DNA of 64,000 bases, from contig CAZDAR010000003.1 in assembly GCA_964503665.1 (NCBI GenBank), forward strand, positions 45,180 to 109,179, given 5' to 3'. The notes under the pieces are model-generated. The model was not told where the DNA came from, made no database searches, and saw only the letters and a program-made list of their open reading frames with translations. Both the position numbers and the translations under genes were made by a program. This stretch comes from 40-80 sp964503665 (GTDB taxonomy: Bacteria > Bacteroidota > Bacteroidia > Flavobacteriales_D > Crocinitomicaceae). Below are positions 27,814-35,711 of this stretch, in pieces (position 1 is the stretch's first letter; each line of letters starts with the position of its first letter).

Positions 27814-28456
27814 CAATGTCATTATTTGTGCAGCCGGATTAGGAAGTAGGCTAGGTTTAGATATGCCAAAATGTTTAGTAAAGGTAGGGACACATCGAAT
27901 TATTTATTATTTATTAGAAGTTTTAAAAGACGTTCCGAATATACGAATTGTGGTTGGATTCAAAGAAGAAGAAGTCATTAATTATGTACGCTCTATTCGT
28001 GAAGACGTCGTTTTTGTACGGAATCCTAATTATCAAACAACTACTAATGCCTATAGTTTGTATTTGGGTTCTCATGATATAAAGGAGCCATTTATGAATA
28101 TTGACGGTGATATGCTTATTAGCAAAACTCAATTTCAGTATTTTGTAGATAATATTAAAGAAGGAGAAGATTTAATTGGAGTTACAAAATCATATACACA
28201 GGATGCTGTTTTTGTAGGCTTGAATGAGAGAAACCAAGTAGAACGTTTTAGTAGAGATAAAATATCAGATTTAGAATGGACTGGGATTTCTTATTTTGTC
28301 AATGCTAAAATTACAAAAGAAGGGCAATATGTTTACCAAGAATTAGAGAAATATTTACCTATAAATGCTTTGGAAATTGAATGTTTTGAAGTAGATACAC
28401 CTGACGATATGGATTATGTCACCAATAAATTAGACCGTTTCTATGGGGATTTCTAA
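27803..28456 (+). CDS. LicC-like sugar-phosphate/phosphocholine nucleotidyltransferase
   Basis: The 217-residue protein is an NTP_transferase-fold enzyme. AAGLGSRL at residues 10-17 is the nucleotide loop, MPKCLV at 21-26 carries the catalytic lysine, and NIDGDML at 99-105 is the metal-binding aspartate pair. Small enzymes of this type activate phosphocholine (LicC), phosphonates or sugar phosphates with CTP or another NTP. The gene overlaps both neighbours, and the LicD-like gene directly follows. That favours a LicC-like role, but the substrate could be another phosphorylated alcohol. Confidence 0.78.
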   Translation: MKVNNVIICAAGLGSRLGLDMPKCLVKVGTHRIIYYLLEVLKDVPNIRIVVGFKEEEVINYVRSIREDVVFVRNPNYQTTTNAYSLYLGSHDIKEPFMNIDGDMLISKTQFQYFVDNIKEGEDLIGVTKSYTQDAVFVGLNERNQVERFSRDKISDLEWTGISYFVNAKITKEGQYVYQELEKYLPINALEIECFEVDTPDDMDYVTNKLDRFYGDF

Positions 28457-29471
28457 AGTAGACTCATCAAAGGCCCTAGAACTATCTAAAAAGAAATGCT
28501 TAGAAGTTTTAAATGTTTTTGTAGACCTTTGTGAAAAGCATGAAATTACGTATTGGTTAGATGGCGGGACCTTATTAGGAGCTATCCGTCATGGTGGAAT
28601 GATTCCTTGGGATGATGATATTGATGTGTGTCTTCCTGAAAAAGATTATATAAAAGCATTAGATATAATAGTTAAGTTTTCTAAAGAAGATAATCCATAC
28701 ACTGCTTTTTTTCATGGTTCTGGTTTTCGTTTTTGTTACGATTATTTTGGAGACACCTCGGTTTTGGTAGATGGTATTTTTCCAGCAAGAATTGACCTAA
28801 TCTGTGTGAAATATATTCCTAACAATCAATCTGCTATTGCAATAGACAATAGTTGGGCAAATATTGCTTCTCTCTATTTTAAAGGATATGCGAAACATCC
28901 AGAACAAATTTTGGAGGAACATTTCCATTTTCTCCCAAAAGGAAAAAATCTGATAGCGGAAAATGAGCGATTTTTTAGTGCATATCAACAGTATATGCAC
29001 AATAGCATGACTTTACCGGATAGTGAAAATGATTTATTGTTGTATTATGCCACAAATGATATATTTGTCCAAAGGAATCGTCAAGCATTTAATTATGCAT
29101 GGATTTTTCCTTTAAGTACAATTGAATTTGAAAATAGAATGTTTTTAGCGCCTCACAATGTTGATATGTACTTAAAGCACCTTTATGGGGAAAATTATAT
29201 GCAATTACCGCCAGAAGGCCAACGAAAGAATCATATGAATTTTATCAGTACTTCAACTGTCGATAAATCAATACAACAACTATTTTTAATAGATTTTTAT
29301 AAAAGTGGTTTCTTTAATCTTGCCCATACTAAAAAGAATGAAATGATAGCGAGAAAATTCATGAAAGTAAAAACGTTTACAAAATTAATAATTAAGTATA
29401 GTTTAAAAGGACAGTTTTCATTACTTAAAGGTTTGATTTGGTATTCAAAAAATAAAATTACAAACAATTAA
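28443..29471 (+). CDS. LicD-family phosphotransferase
   Basis: The 342-residue protein has the LicD/fukutin-type nucleotidyltransferase-fold signature: WLDGGTLLGAIRHGG at residues 38-52 and PWDDDIDV at 55-62, with the metal-binding aspartates in the second motif. LicD enzymes transfer phosphocholine or a related phospho-alcohol from a CDP carrier onto a cell-surface sugar. It overlaps the LicC-like gene by 14 bases and ends within 4 bases of the convergent glycosyltransferase gene. No choline transporter (LicB) or choline kinase (LicA) gene is nearby, so the group transferred is open. Confidence 0.85.
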   Translation: MGISKVDSSKALELSKKKCLEVLNVFVDLCEKHEITYWLDGGTLLGAIRHGGMIPWDDDIDVCLPEKDYIKALDIIVKFSKEDNPYTAFFHGSGFRFCYDYFGDTSVLVDGIFPARIDLICVKYIPNNQSAIAIDNSWANIASLYFKGYAKHPEQILEEHFHFLPKGKNLIAENERFFSAYQQYMHNSMTLPDSENDLLLYYATNDIFVQRNRQAFNYAWIFPLSTIEFENRMFLAPHNVDMYLKHLYGENYMQLPPEGQRKNHMNFISTSTVDKSIQQLFLIDFYKSGFFNLAHTKKNEMIARKFMKVKTFTKLIIKYSLKGQFSLLKGLIWYSKNKITNN

Positions 29472-30784
29472 CTAATATCATTCAAATAGCCCGCTAATTT
29501 CTTTGTCAATTCATAATTAGAAAACTCACTAATATCATTACTATCAAGTAGTTGTATTCCTTGAAGATGTTTATCAATTAGCATTAATAAGTAGTTTTTT
29601 TGAATCTCTTTCTCCGTTTGATATTCAACAGAGATTCCTAGTTTTTTAGCTTCTACAATTTGTTTAACATCTCCATTTGATGGGCCAAAAATAAGGATTG
29701 GCGAGTAGGTGCGCATACATTCAAACAGTTTTCCTGGAATACGACCTTGTGCATTTTCCGCTTGATTGATGGGTAAAAGTAAAACACTACTGGTTTCATA
29801 GTGAGAAATTACTTCTTTCCGAGGAATCATTCCATGAAATGTGGTAATCGCATCTAATCCATTTTTGGTCACCGCCTGTTTATTAGAAAAATCTACTTCA
29901 CCAGCAAAATCAAGACGAATGATGGAATGTAATTCGGGTTTTTCTTCTAGAATTTCTTTAATAACTTCAAAAAAGCAAGAAATATTCCGATCGTTCCCTA
30001 ATAGTCCAGCATGGAATATTTTAAAATAATTTGTTTTTTGTTTCTGAAAATTCTTAAAATCTGCTTCATCGTAACCGTAGTAAATTACATCCACATTTTT
30101 GGCCCCAATACTTTCAATATCATGTTTCCAACTAGGACTTGCAATGGTGATTTTATTAGCCGTTTTGAAAACTTCTTGTTCTAGACGCTTATGTTTTTTA
30201 TCGGCAAGTTTACCTATATGCATCAATTTATAATAATCGACTTGCGTCCAAGGATCTTGAAAATCAGCTAACCAAGGAATGTTAAATTTTTGAGCCATTC
30301 GCATTCCGATAACAGTATTCGTATGAGGTGGACCATCGGTCAAAATAGCATCTACAGGATGGTCTTTTAAATATTCTGAAAGTACTTTCGTTGAAGGTCT
30401 TATCCAACCAGCTCTTGCATCTGGAACAAAGAAATTTCCACGTACCCAAATACCAAAATCGTCTATCCATAATTTCTTGGAGGAAGTAGTAGCCGTAATA
30501 TTTTGCAAAGTATCTGATTTTTTCCTACCACTAATTTTCTTGAATAAGTGGAGTGGTTCCCATATTTTCCCTTTTAGAACGGTAATTCCTTCAGGAATTT
30601 CTTTTTCATTTTGAAAGTCTAAATATGGATAACTAGGGTTTTCAACAGTATAAACAATTGGTTCCCAACCAAAATCGCGTAAGTACTTAACAAATTTTAA
30701 ATTTCTCAAAACACCAATACCACCACAAGGTGGCCAATAATAGGTAATAACAAGAACTTTTTTGCGTTTTGAGCTACTTTCCAT
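29468..30784 (-). CDS. GT4-type glycosyltransferase
   Basis: The 438-residue protein has a two-domain GT-B layout. The N-terminus TYYWPPCGGIGVLRN is a typical nucleotide-sugar transferase opening, and the C-terminal half has FHAGLLGNDR and RIPGKLFECMRTYSPIL, with the donor-binding glutamate in the latter. It should act at the cytoplasmic face of the inner membrane on a lipid-linked glycan. The acceptor and sugar are unknown. It is convergent with the LicD gene and has its own promoter box only four bases from the ATG. The neighbourhood suggests surface-glycan assembly. Confidence 0.8.
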   Translation of the reverse strand: MESSSKRKKVLVITYYWPPCGGIGVLRNLKFVKYLRDFGWEPIVYTVENPSYPYLDFQNEKEIPEGITVLKGKIWEPLHLFKKISGRKKSDTLQNITATTSSKKLWIDDFGIWVRGNFFVPDARAGWIRPSTKVLSEYLKDHPVDAILTDGPPHTNTVIGMRMAQKFNIPWLADFQDPWTQVDYYKLMHIGKLADKKHKRLEQEVFKTANKITIASPSWKHDIESIGAKNVDVIYYGYDEADFKNFQKQKTNYFKIFHAGLLGNDRNISCFFEVIKEILEEKPELHSIIRLDFAGEVDFSNKQAVTKNGLDAITTFHGMIPRKEVISHYETSSVLLLPINQAENAQGRIPGKLFECMRTYSPILIFGPSNGDVKQIVEAKKLGISVEYQTEKEIQKNYLLMLIDKHLQGIQLLDSNDISEFSNYELTKKLAGYLNDIS

Positions 30785-30788
30785 AAAG

Positions 30789-30796
30789 CAAAAATA
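30789..30796 (-). promoter_or_regulatory. -7 box (TATTTTTG) four bases before the GT start
   Basis: This is a minus-strand TAnnTTTG match. With transcription starting about seven bases downstream, the mRNA would begin at or near the AUG, so it would be leaderless. No matching -33 element is clear. Confidence 0.45.
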
Positions 30797-30852
30797 ATGA
30801 TTTTAATGGTGTAATTTCTAGAAAGCTTTATATTAAACAAATACAAGGGCAT

Positions 30853-30885
30853 AAAAAAACCGGATTAATTACTTAACCCGGTTTT
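30853..30885 (-). terminator. tsf terminator
   Basis: An 8-bp outer stem (AAAACCGG/CCGGTTTT) extends with four inner pairs around a small loop. On the minus strand it ends in a run of seven Ts, directly after the tsf stop codon. The plus strand is also T-rich, but no plus-strand gene ends here. Confidence 0.8.
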
Positions 30886-30902
30886 AAATTATTTTTATTT
30901 AA

Positions 30903-31736
30903 TTAGCTCATTGCAAATCTCTCAAAAGAGGTAACAGTTAAGCCTTTTTCAACACCATTTAAGAAATCAGCAACAGATAATTTATTATCTCTTACGAAAT
31001 CTTGACTTAGTAATGTGTTTTCTTTGAAAAATTTGTTTAATCTACCCATGGCAATTTTCTCCGCCATATCAGCAGGTTTCCCTTCTTGAATAGCCAATTC
31101 TTTTCCAACTTCGATTTCTCTGTCAATCATTTCTTGACTGATACCATCTTTGTTGATTGCGATAGGAGACATTGCAGCAATTTGCATCGCTACTTGATGT
31201 CCAGCATCTAAAATTGATTCACTAGCACTTTTGTTTAAACCAACTAAAGTAGCCAATTGATTTCCGGGATGATTGTATGCTATAACAGTTTCAGCTTTTA
31301 CAATAGCATATTTAGAAAGATCTAATTTTTCACCAACAACACCAACTTGTTCAATAATCTTTTCTGCAACAGTTTGTCTGTCATCGTATGGTAAAGCATT
31401 CAATTCATCTAAATTAGCTGGTAATTTGCTAATTGCTATATCTACAAGAGATTGAACAAAATTAACATAGCTATCGTTACGTGCAACAAAGTCCGTCTCA
31501 CAGTTCAATGTTAAAATAACACCTAACTTATTATCGCTAGTCGTTTGTGCAACAATTAAACCTTCTCTAGCCTCATTGTCACCACGCTTCGCAGCAACTT
31601 TTTGTCCTTTTTTTCTTAGTATATCGACTGCAACTTCAAAGTCGCCATCGGCTTCTACTAAAGCATTTTTGCAATCCATCATTCCAGCACCAGTTTGGGT
31701 GCGTAATTTATTTACATCAGCAGCTGTAATTGCCAT
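30903..31736 (-). CDS. tsf: Elongation factor Ts
   Basis: The 277-residue protein opens with ITAADVNKLRTQTGAGMMDCKNAL, the N-terminal UBA-like domain, and has CETDFVARND, the segment that contacts EF-Tu near its Mg site. It exchanges GDP for GTP on EF-Tu in the cytoplasm. Its length matches the family. It follows rpsB by 29 bases in the standard rpsB-tsf order and ends at a strong terminator, so it is the last gene of the ribosomal block. Confidence 0.97.
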   Translation of the reverse strand: MAITAADVNKLRTQTGAGMMDCKNALVEADGDFEVAVDILRKKGQKVAAKRGDNEAREGLIVAQTTSDNKLGVILTLNCETDFVARNDSYVNFVQSLVDIAISKLPANLDELNALPYDDRQTVAEKIIEQVGVVGEKLDLSKYAIVKAETVIAYNHPGNQLATLVGLNKSASESILDAGHQVAMQIAAMSPIAINKDGISQEMIDREIEVGKELAIQEGKPADMAEKIAMGRLNKFFKENTLLSQDFVRDNKLSVADFLNGVEKGLTVTSFERFAMS

Positions 31737-31765
31737 AATCTTTCTAGTTTTTTAAAATTCAAAAA

Positions 31766-32599
31766 TTAAGCTTCTTTCGTATCTTCTTCTGGAGAGTTGT
31801 CTTCTGCTACTGTAGTTTTTTCTTCTACTTTAGAAGTTTTAGCTTCTACTTTAGTTGCTTTTTCTTCTGTTCCGTCTCCATCTTCTTTATCAGAAACTTT
31901 ATCTTTCATGTTTTTTCTTTCTTCCAATCCTTCTTTGATAGCCTCAATAACAGTATCTAAAATAATTGTAATTGATTTAGATGCGTCATCATTTGCTGGA
32001 ATAGGGAAGTCTACTAATTTTGGATTAGTATTCGTATCCACTATTGCAAAAATTGGAATATTTAATTTCTTAGCTTCTTTTAAAGCGATATTCTCTTTCA
32101 ATATATCAACAATAAAGATAGCTGCTGGTTGACGAGTCATATCTGCGATAGAACCGAAATCCTTTTCTAACTTCTCACGTTGACGTGTTTTGAACAAACG
32201 CTCTCTCTTAGACAAAGTCTCCCAAGTACCATCTGTTCTCATTTTATCAATAGTAGTCATCTTACGGATTGATTTACGAGTAGTTTGGAAGTTAGTTAAC
32301 ATTCCACCTGCCCATCTTTCAGTAACGTACGGCATGTTTACAGTTTTAACACGCTCTGATACTATTTCTTTAGCTTGTTTTTTTGTTGCAACAAAAAGTA
32401 CTTTTTTACCAGATTTTGCAATCTGATTCATTGCAGCACAAGCAAGCTCTAAATGAGCTATTGTCTTATTTAAGTCTATTATATGAATACCTTTGCTTTC
32501 AGCAAAAATATAAGGAGCCATTGCTGGGTTCCATTTTCTTTTTTGGTGTCCAAAATGAGCACCTGCATCTAATAAATCTTGAAATCCTATTTTTAACAT
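31766..32599 (-). CDS. rpsB: 30S ribosomal protein S2
   Basis: The 277-residue protein has the S2 hallmarks: GAHFGHQKRKWNP near residues 13-25, FVATKKQAKE, YVTERWAGGMLTNFQT and VDTNTNPKLVDFPIPANDDA. The conserved body ends near residue 230. The remaining 45 or so residues are a low-complexity Lys/Glu/Thr/Val tail absent from E. coli S2 (241 residues) and ending in an acidic stretch. S2 binds the small-subunit head-body junction with S1 contacts. The gene has a 119-base leader with nested inverted repeats, unlike its neighbours, which suggests separate control. Confidence 0.96.
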   Translation of the reverse strand: MLKIGFQDLLDAGAHFGHQKRKWNPAMAPYIFAESKGIHIIDLNKTIAHLELACAAMNQIAKSGKKVLFVATKKQAKEIVSERVKTVNMPYVTERWAGGMLTNFQTTRKSIRKMTTIDKMRTDGTWETLSKRERLFKTRQREKLEKDFGSIADMTRQPAAIFIVDILKENIALKEAKKLNIPIFAIVDTNTNPKLVDFPIPANDDASKSITIILDTVIEAIKEGLEERKNMKDKVSDKEDGDGTEEKATKVEAKTSKVEEKTTVAEDNSPEEDTKEA

Positions 32600-32627
32600 T
32601 TTTTCTTTTTTAAATTGTTTACGTTCC

Positions 32628-32691
32628 TTTAGTAATCAGCTCGTCAAGGGATCAGTCATAGACTGACAGTACTTGAGGCTTGGATACTAAA
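32628..32691 (-). ncRNA. Candidate structured leader RNA before rpsB
   Basis: Four sets of inverted repeats are nested in one another. The outermost is TTTAGTA/TACTAAA (32628-32634 with 32685-32691). Inside it are AGC/GCT (32638-32640 with 32678-32680) and TCAAG/CTTGA (32644-32648 with 32672-32676). The apical hairpin is TCAGTC-ATA-GACTGA (32652-32666). Read on the minus strand they form one long hairpin with small internal loops, ending 28 bases before the rpsB start codon. This looks like an autoregulatory ribosomal-protein leader, a class known for S2 in other bacteria. The identity with a catalogued RNA family is unknown to me. Confidence 0.6.
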
Positions 32692-32718
32692 CAACCGATA
32701 AAAATAATTTCTAATCTC

Positions 32719-33105
32719 TTAACGTTTAGAGAATTGGAATTTCTTACGAGCACCTGGTTGTCCTGGTTTCTTACGCTCCACCATTCTTGGGTCACGTGTC
32801 ATTAAACCTTCTGCTTTTAATAATGGCTTGTATTCAGCATTAATATCTACTAATGCTCTAGCAATACCTAAACGAATAGCTTCAGCTTGTCCATTTATAC
32901 CACCACCTTTCACGTTAACCATAACATCATATTCATTAACAGTCTCTGTTAATTCGAATGGACGATTAAGTTTGTTTTGCAATAAAGCAATTGGGAAAAA
33001 TTCTTTAAAATCCTTCTTGTTTACCAAAATATTACCTGAACCTTTTTTCAAGTAAACTCTAGCAACTGAAGTCTTTCTTCTTCCTAATGAATTGATCACT
33101 TCCAT
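32719..33105 (-). CDS. rpsI: 30S ribosomal protein S9
   Basis: The 128-residue protein matches S9 over its length. LGRRKTSVARVYLKKGSG opens it, GGGINGQAEAIRLGIARAL lies in the middle, and the C-terminal tail ending KKFQFSKR reaches the P-site tRNA, with the final Lys-Arg conserved. It directly follows rplM, with a two-base gap, in the usual L13-S9 pair. No separate promoter is seen. Confidence 0.97.
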   Translation of the reverse strand: MEVINSLGRRKTSVARVYLKKGSGNILVNKKDFKEFFPIALLQNKLNRPFELTETVNEYDVMVNVKGGGINGQAEAIRLGIARALVDINAEYKPLLKAEGLMTRDPRMVERKKPGQPGARKKFQFSKR

Positions 33106-33107
33106 AA

Positions 33108-33563
33108 TTAATTTTTAGTGTTTAAAGTAATAACTTCAGGCTTTTGAGCTTCTTGCTTGTGCTCTGATCCTGCATAAACTTTTAGGTTTCTAAATAATTG
33201 TCTACCTAATGTGTTTTTAGGCAACATACCTTTGATTGCTTTTTCTAAAACTCTTTCTGGTTTTTTCTCTAAAACTTCTTGAGCACTTAAAGATTTTTGA
33301 CCTCCAGGGTATCCCGTATAACGAACGTATTGCTTGTCCGATAATTTGTTCCCTGTGAAAACAGCTTTAGCAGCATTAACAATGATAACATTATCACCGC
33401 AATCTGCATGTGGCGTATAATTTGGCTTTCTTTTTCCACGAATTATACTAGCCACTTCACTTGCTAAACGACCTACTGTTTGGCCTTCAGCATCAACTAA
33501 TACCCACTTCTTTCCAGACGTTGAGGTATTAGCGGATTTTGTTTTGTAACTTAGTGTATCCAC
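33108..33563 (-). CDS. rplM: 50S ribosomal protein L13, GTG start
   Basis: The protein core (WVLVDAEGQTVGRLASEVA, YTPHADCGDNVIIVNAAK, GMLPKNTLGR) is L13. A longer frame begins at 33611, but its first 16 residues are hydrophobic, unlike any L13, and its ATG lies within the promoter. The GTG at 33563 gives VDTLSYKTKSAN, the usual flavobacterial opening, and 151 residues. It follows a consensus promoter with a leader of about 40 bases. L13 is an early-assembly protein of the large subunit. The gene leads the rplM-rpsI-rpsB-tsf block. Confidence 0.95.
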   Translation of the reverse strand: MDTLSYKTKSANTSTSGKKWVLVDAEGQTVGRLASEVASIIRGKRKPNYTPHADCGDNVIIVNAAKAVFTGNKLSDKQYVRYTGYPGGQKSLSAQEVLEKKPERVLEKAIKGMLPKNTLGRQLFRNLKVYAGSEHKQEAQKPEVITLNTKN

Positions 33564-33592
33564 AATAATTATTAATTTAAATAAGACATTTA

Positions 33593-33604
33593 CCCAAAAT
33601 TGGG
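33593..33604. promoter_or_regulatory. Inverted repeat at the rplM transcription start
   Basis: CCCAA and TTGGG flank two bases, directly downstream of the predicted -7 box. It may be an operator or a short hairpin at the 5' end of the L13 mRNA. Confidence 0.3.
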
Positions 33605-33608
33605 AGTG

Positions 33609-33639
33609 CAAAGATATAACAAATAGAATTTATTAACAA
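33609..33639 (-). promoter_or_regulatory. rplM promoter, TTG-N20-TATCTTTG
   Basis: On the minus strand TATCTTTG (33609-33616) and TTG (33637-33639) are 20 bases apart, a consensus Bacteroidota promoter. It lies upstream of the GTG start at 33563 and covers the longer frame's ATG, which supports the GTG. Confidence 0.72.
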
Positions 33640-33751
33640 GTGTTCATAAAAAATATTCATCTATAATTTGTTGATAAGTGTGAAAATTGATTTATTAACA
33701 AATAAAATAGACCGATTTTGAACGCATCAGATAATTATTTAAAAACTCTTC

Positions 33752-34945
33752 TTAGTTTAAAATATTTCGTTCATCATCAAATTTTCGATATGATATGGCA
33801 ACAGAAACACCTGCAAGCAGTATCATGATGAAAAAAGAAATTATCAATAGTATCCAATCGATATATCCCGCAAGAATAGCTTTCATTCCTAATACTACAT
33901 TTACAACAGGAATACTCGCTGTCATCAAGTTGAGGGAAATCCCCGGAATCATTCCAATAACAGCAATCATTATAAAAACAATATTCAAAGGAGTAATGAT
34001 ACTTTGTGCTTCTTTGAATGATTTTGCATTAATCGATATAGGAATCATTACTCCAGCAAATAAAACGACTAACGGAAAAAGAAGAAATAATAATAAAATA
34101 ATCGATTGCGGTGTAAACATACCGTAAATAGCATCAATTATATGTGGATCTTCTACTATGTTAAATACCTTCAAGGATAAAAATATACCGAAAAGGGTAA
34201 AGCATGCAGCCATAAATCCAGATAAAATGACAACTCCCATTTTACCTAGCAATATTTGCCATCTTGTGACAGGTGTGGTTAATAAGGTTTCAAATGTACC
34301 ACGTTCTTTTTCTCCTGTAAACAAATCAATACATGGATACATACATCCAATAAATCCGAAGACGATGAATATATAAGGAAGGAAGCCTCCTACTAAATTT
34401 CCCATTGTCTCTTGGTCACTTGCTATATTGACATAGTCGTAAATATAAGGTGTCAAAGCTTGTTCATCTATTTTTGCTTTTTGAAAACGTTCGGCCTGAG
34501 CCATTTTAAAAATAGCATCGTTAATCATTTTTGCCTTATCCGAAATACCAATTTCAGACATTTTATAATAGACTGGGATAGTGAGTGTTTTCATAGATTC
34601 TTCAGCAGCAGCAAACTCCGCAGGAAATAACATTCCAAATTGAATACTATCCGCTTCAATTTGTTTTTTTAAATGTGAGGAATCTGAAAATCGAATTACT
34701 TTAAGTTTTCCAAATTCTTTTGGTAAATTCTCAAGACGTAACAAATAAGGTTCAATTTCATGCCCTCCAATGACGCCAATATGCATCACTTTTTTGTTTA
34801 ATGAGTCTTCTATTGTATGCTGAATTTTAAACATGAAGGAGAAGATAATAGGGAAGAGTAGCATCGGTATAACAATCATAGACATAATTGTTTTACGATC
34901 CCGAAGTGTTTCTTTCAGTTCTTTTTTGAAAATGGTAAAAATCAT
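33752..34945 (-). CDS. ABC-2 type permease, NatB-like
   Basis: The 397-residue protein has one N-terminal helix (about 20-40), an extracytoplasmic region to about residue 175, and five or six C-terminal helices. FTGEKERGTFETLLTTPVTRWQILLGK is the coupling segment typical of NatB/ABC-2 exporters. It overlaps the ATPase gene by four bases, so the two form one exporter. NatAB exports sodium ions in Bacillus; the substrate here is not known. A gene order of AlaDH, ATPase and permease on one strand suggests one transcript. Confidence 0.85.
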   Translation of the reverse strand: MIFTIFKKELKETLRDRKTIMSMIVIPMLLFPIIFSFMFKIQHTIEDSLNKKVMHIGVIGGHEIEPYLLRLENLPKEFGKLKVIRFSDSSHLKKQIEADSIQFGMLFPAEFAAAEESMKTLTIPVYYKMSEIGISDKAKMINDAIFKMAQAERFQKAKIDEQALTPYIYDYVNIASDQETMGNLVGGFLPYIFIVFGFIGCMYPCIDLFTGEKERGTFETLLTTPVTRWQILLGKMGVVILSGFMAACFTLFGIFLSLKVFNIVEDPHIIDAIYGMFTPQSIILLLFLLFPLVVLFAGVMIPISINAKSFKEAQSIITPLNIVFIMIAVIGMIPGISLNLMTASIPVVNVVLGMKAILAGYIDWILLIISFFIMILLAGVSVAISYRKFDDERNILN

Positions 34946-35709
34946 AAATTGGCGTTTTGAACTTGAGCAATAAATTCTTCTGTGATATTAGGCTTTGTCA
35001 TTTGAGCTTTGAAATTTTCAAATGTGTCGTTAAAAATTAACTTTCCTTTATTCAGAATAGCTAAATCATCACATAATAATTCAACTTCACTCATAATATG
35101 ACTCGAAAAAATAACTGTTTTTCCTTGCGCTTTACAATCTCGTATAAGCTGAATAATACTTTCCGCTGAAATAACATCTAAACCACTTGTCGGTTCGTCA
35201 AAAATAACGACATCAGGATTGTGAATCATTGTTCTACAAATAGATACACGTTGTTTCATACCTGTACTGAGCTTTCCAATGCGTTTATTGGCAAACTCAT
35301 GAATATCAAATAAGTCAAAAAGGTATTTTTTACGCTCTTCGAATGTATCTTTATCCATACCGTATAAGTCGGCAAAGTATTTTACTAATTCATTTACGGT
35401 TAACCGTGCGTACATTCCTGTTGAGCCAGTCAAGAATCCCATTATTTTACGCGCCTTTTGTGGCGATTGAATCACATCGATCCCATTTACTTTTATAGAA
35501 CCTCCTGTGGGCTTATAGATCGAAGCAATCATTCGTAAAATAGTTGTTTTACCAGCTCCGTTTGCACCTAGTAAAGAGAAGATTCTTCCTGGTTGACAAA
35601 TAAACGACACGTCATCAACAACAGTAGTTTGCTTTTCTTCCGTCGATAATTCGCGACGCTGTTGTTTAGTTAATTGGAATTGTTTGGATAATCCTTGTAT
35701 TTCTATCAT
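34942..35709 (-). CDS. ABC transporter ATP-binding protein, NatA-like
   Basis: The 255-residue nucleotide-binding domain has GANGAGKTTILRM as Walker A, LSTGMKQRVSICR as signature, VVIFDEPTSGLDV as Walker B and SSHIMSEV as the switch histidine. A tail of about 40 residues after the H-loop matches ABC-2 exporter ATPases. It pairs with the overlapping permease gene, and the NatA resemblance is by motif and partner. It starts two bases after the alanine dehydrogenase stop. Confidence 0.87.
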   Translation of the reverse strand: MIEIQGLSKQFQLTKQQRRELSTEEKQTTVVDDVSFICQPGRIFSLLGANGAGKTTILRMIASIYKPTGGSIKVNGIDVIQSPQKARKIMGFLTGSTGMYARLTVNELVKYFADLYGMDKDTFEERKKYLFDLFDIHEFANKRIGKLSTGMKQRVSICRTMIHNPDVVIFDEPTSGLDVISAESIIQLIRDCKAQGKTVIFSSHIMSEVELLCDDLAILNKGKLIFNDTFENFKAQMTKPNITEEFIAQVQNANL

Positions 35710-35711
35710 AA

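Noticed and set aside
26548..29471. Phosphonate biosynthesis cluster
   Set aside because: No PEP mutase, phosphonopyruvate decarboxylase or aminotransferase of that pathway is in or beside the block.
30853..30885. Attenuator controlling the glycosyltransferase gene
   Set aside because: The hairpin ends the tsf transcript; the glycosyltransferase has its own promoter box downstream of it.
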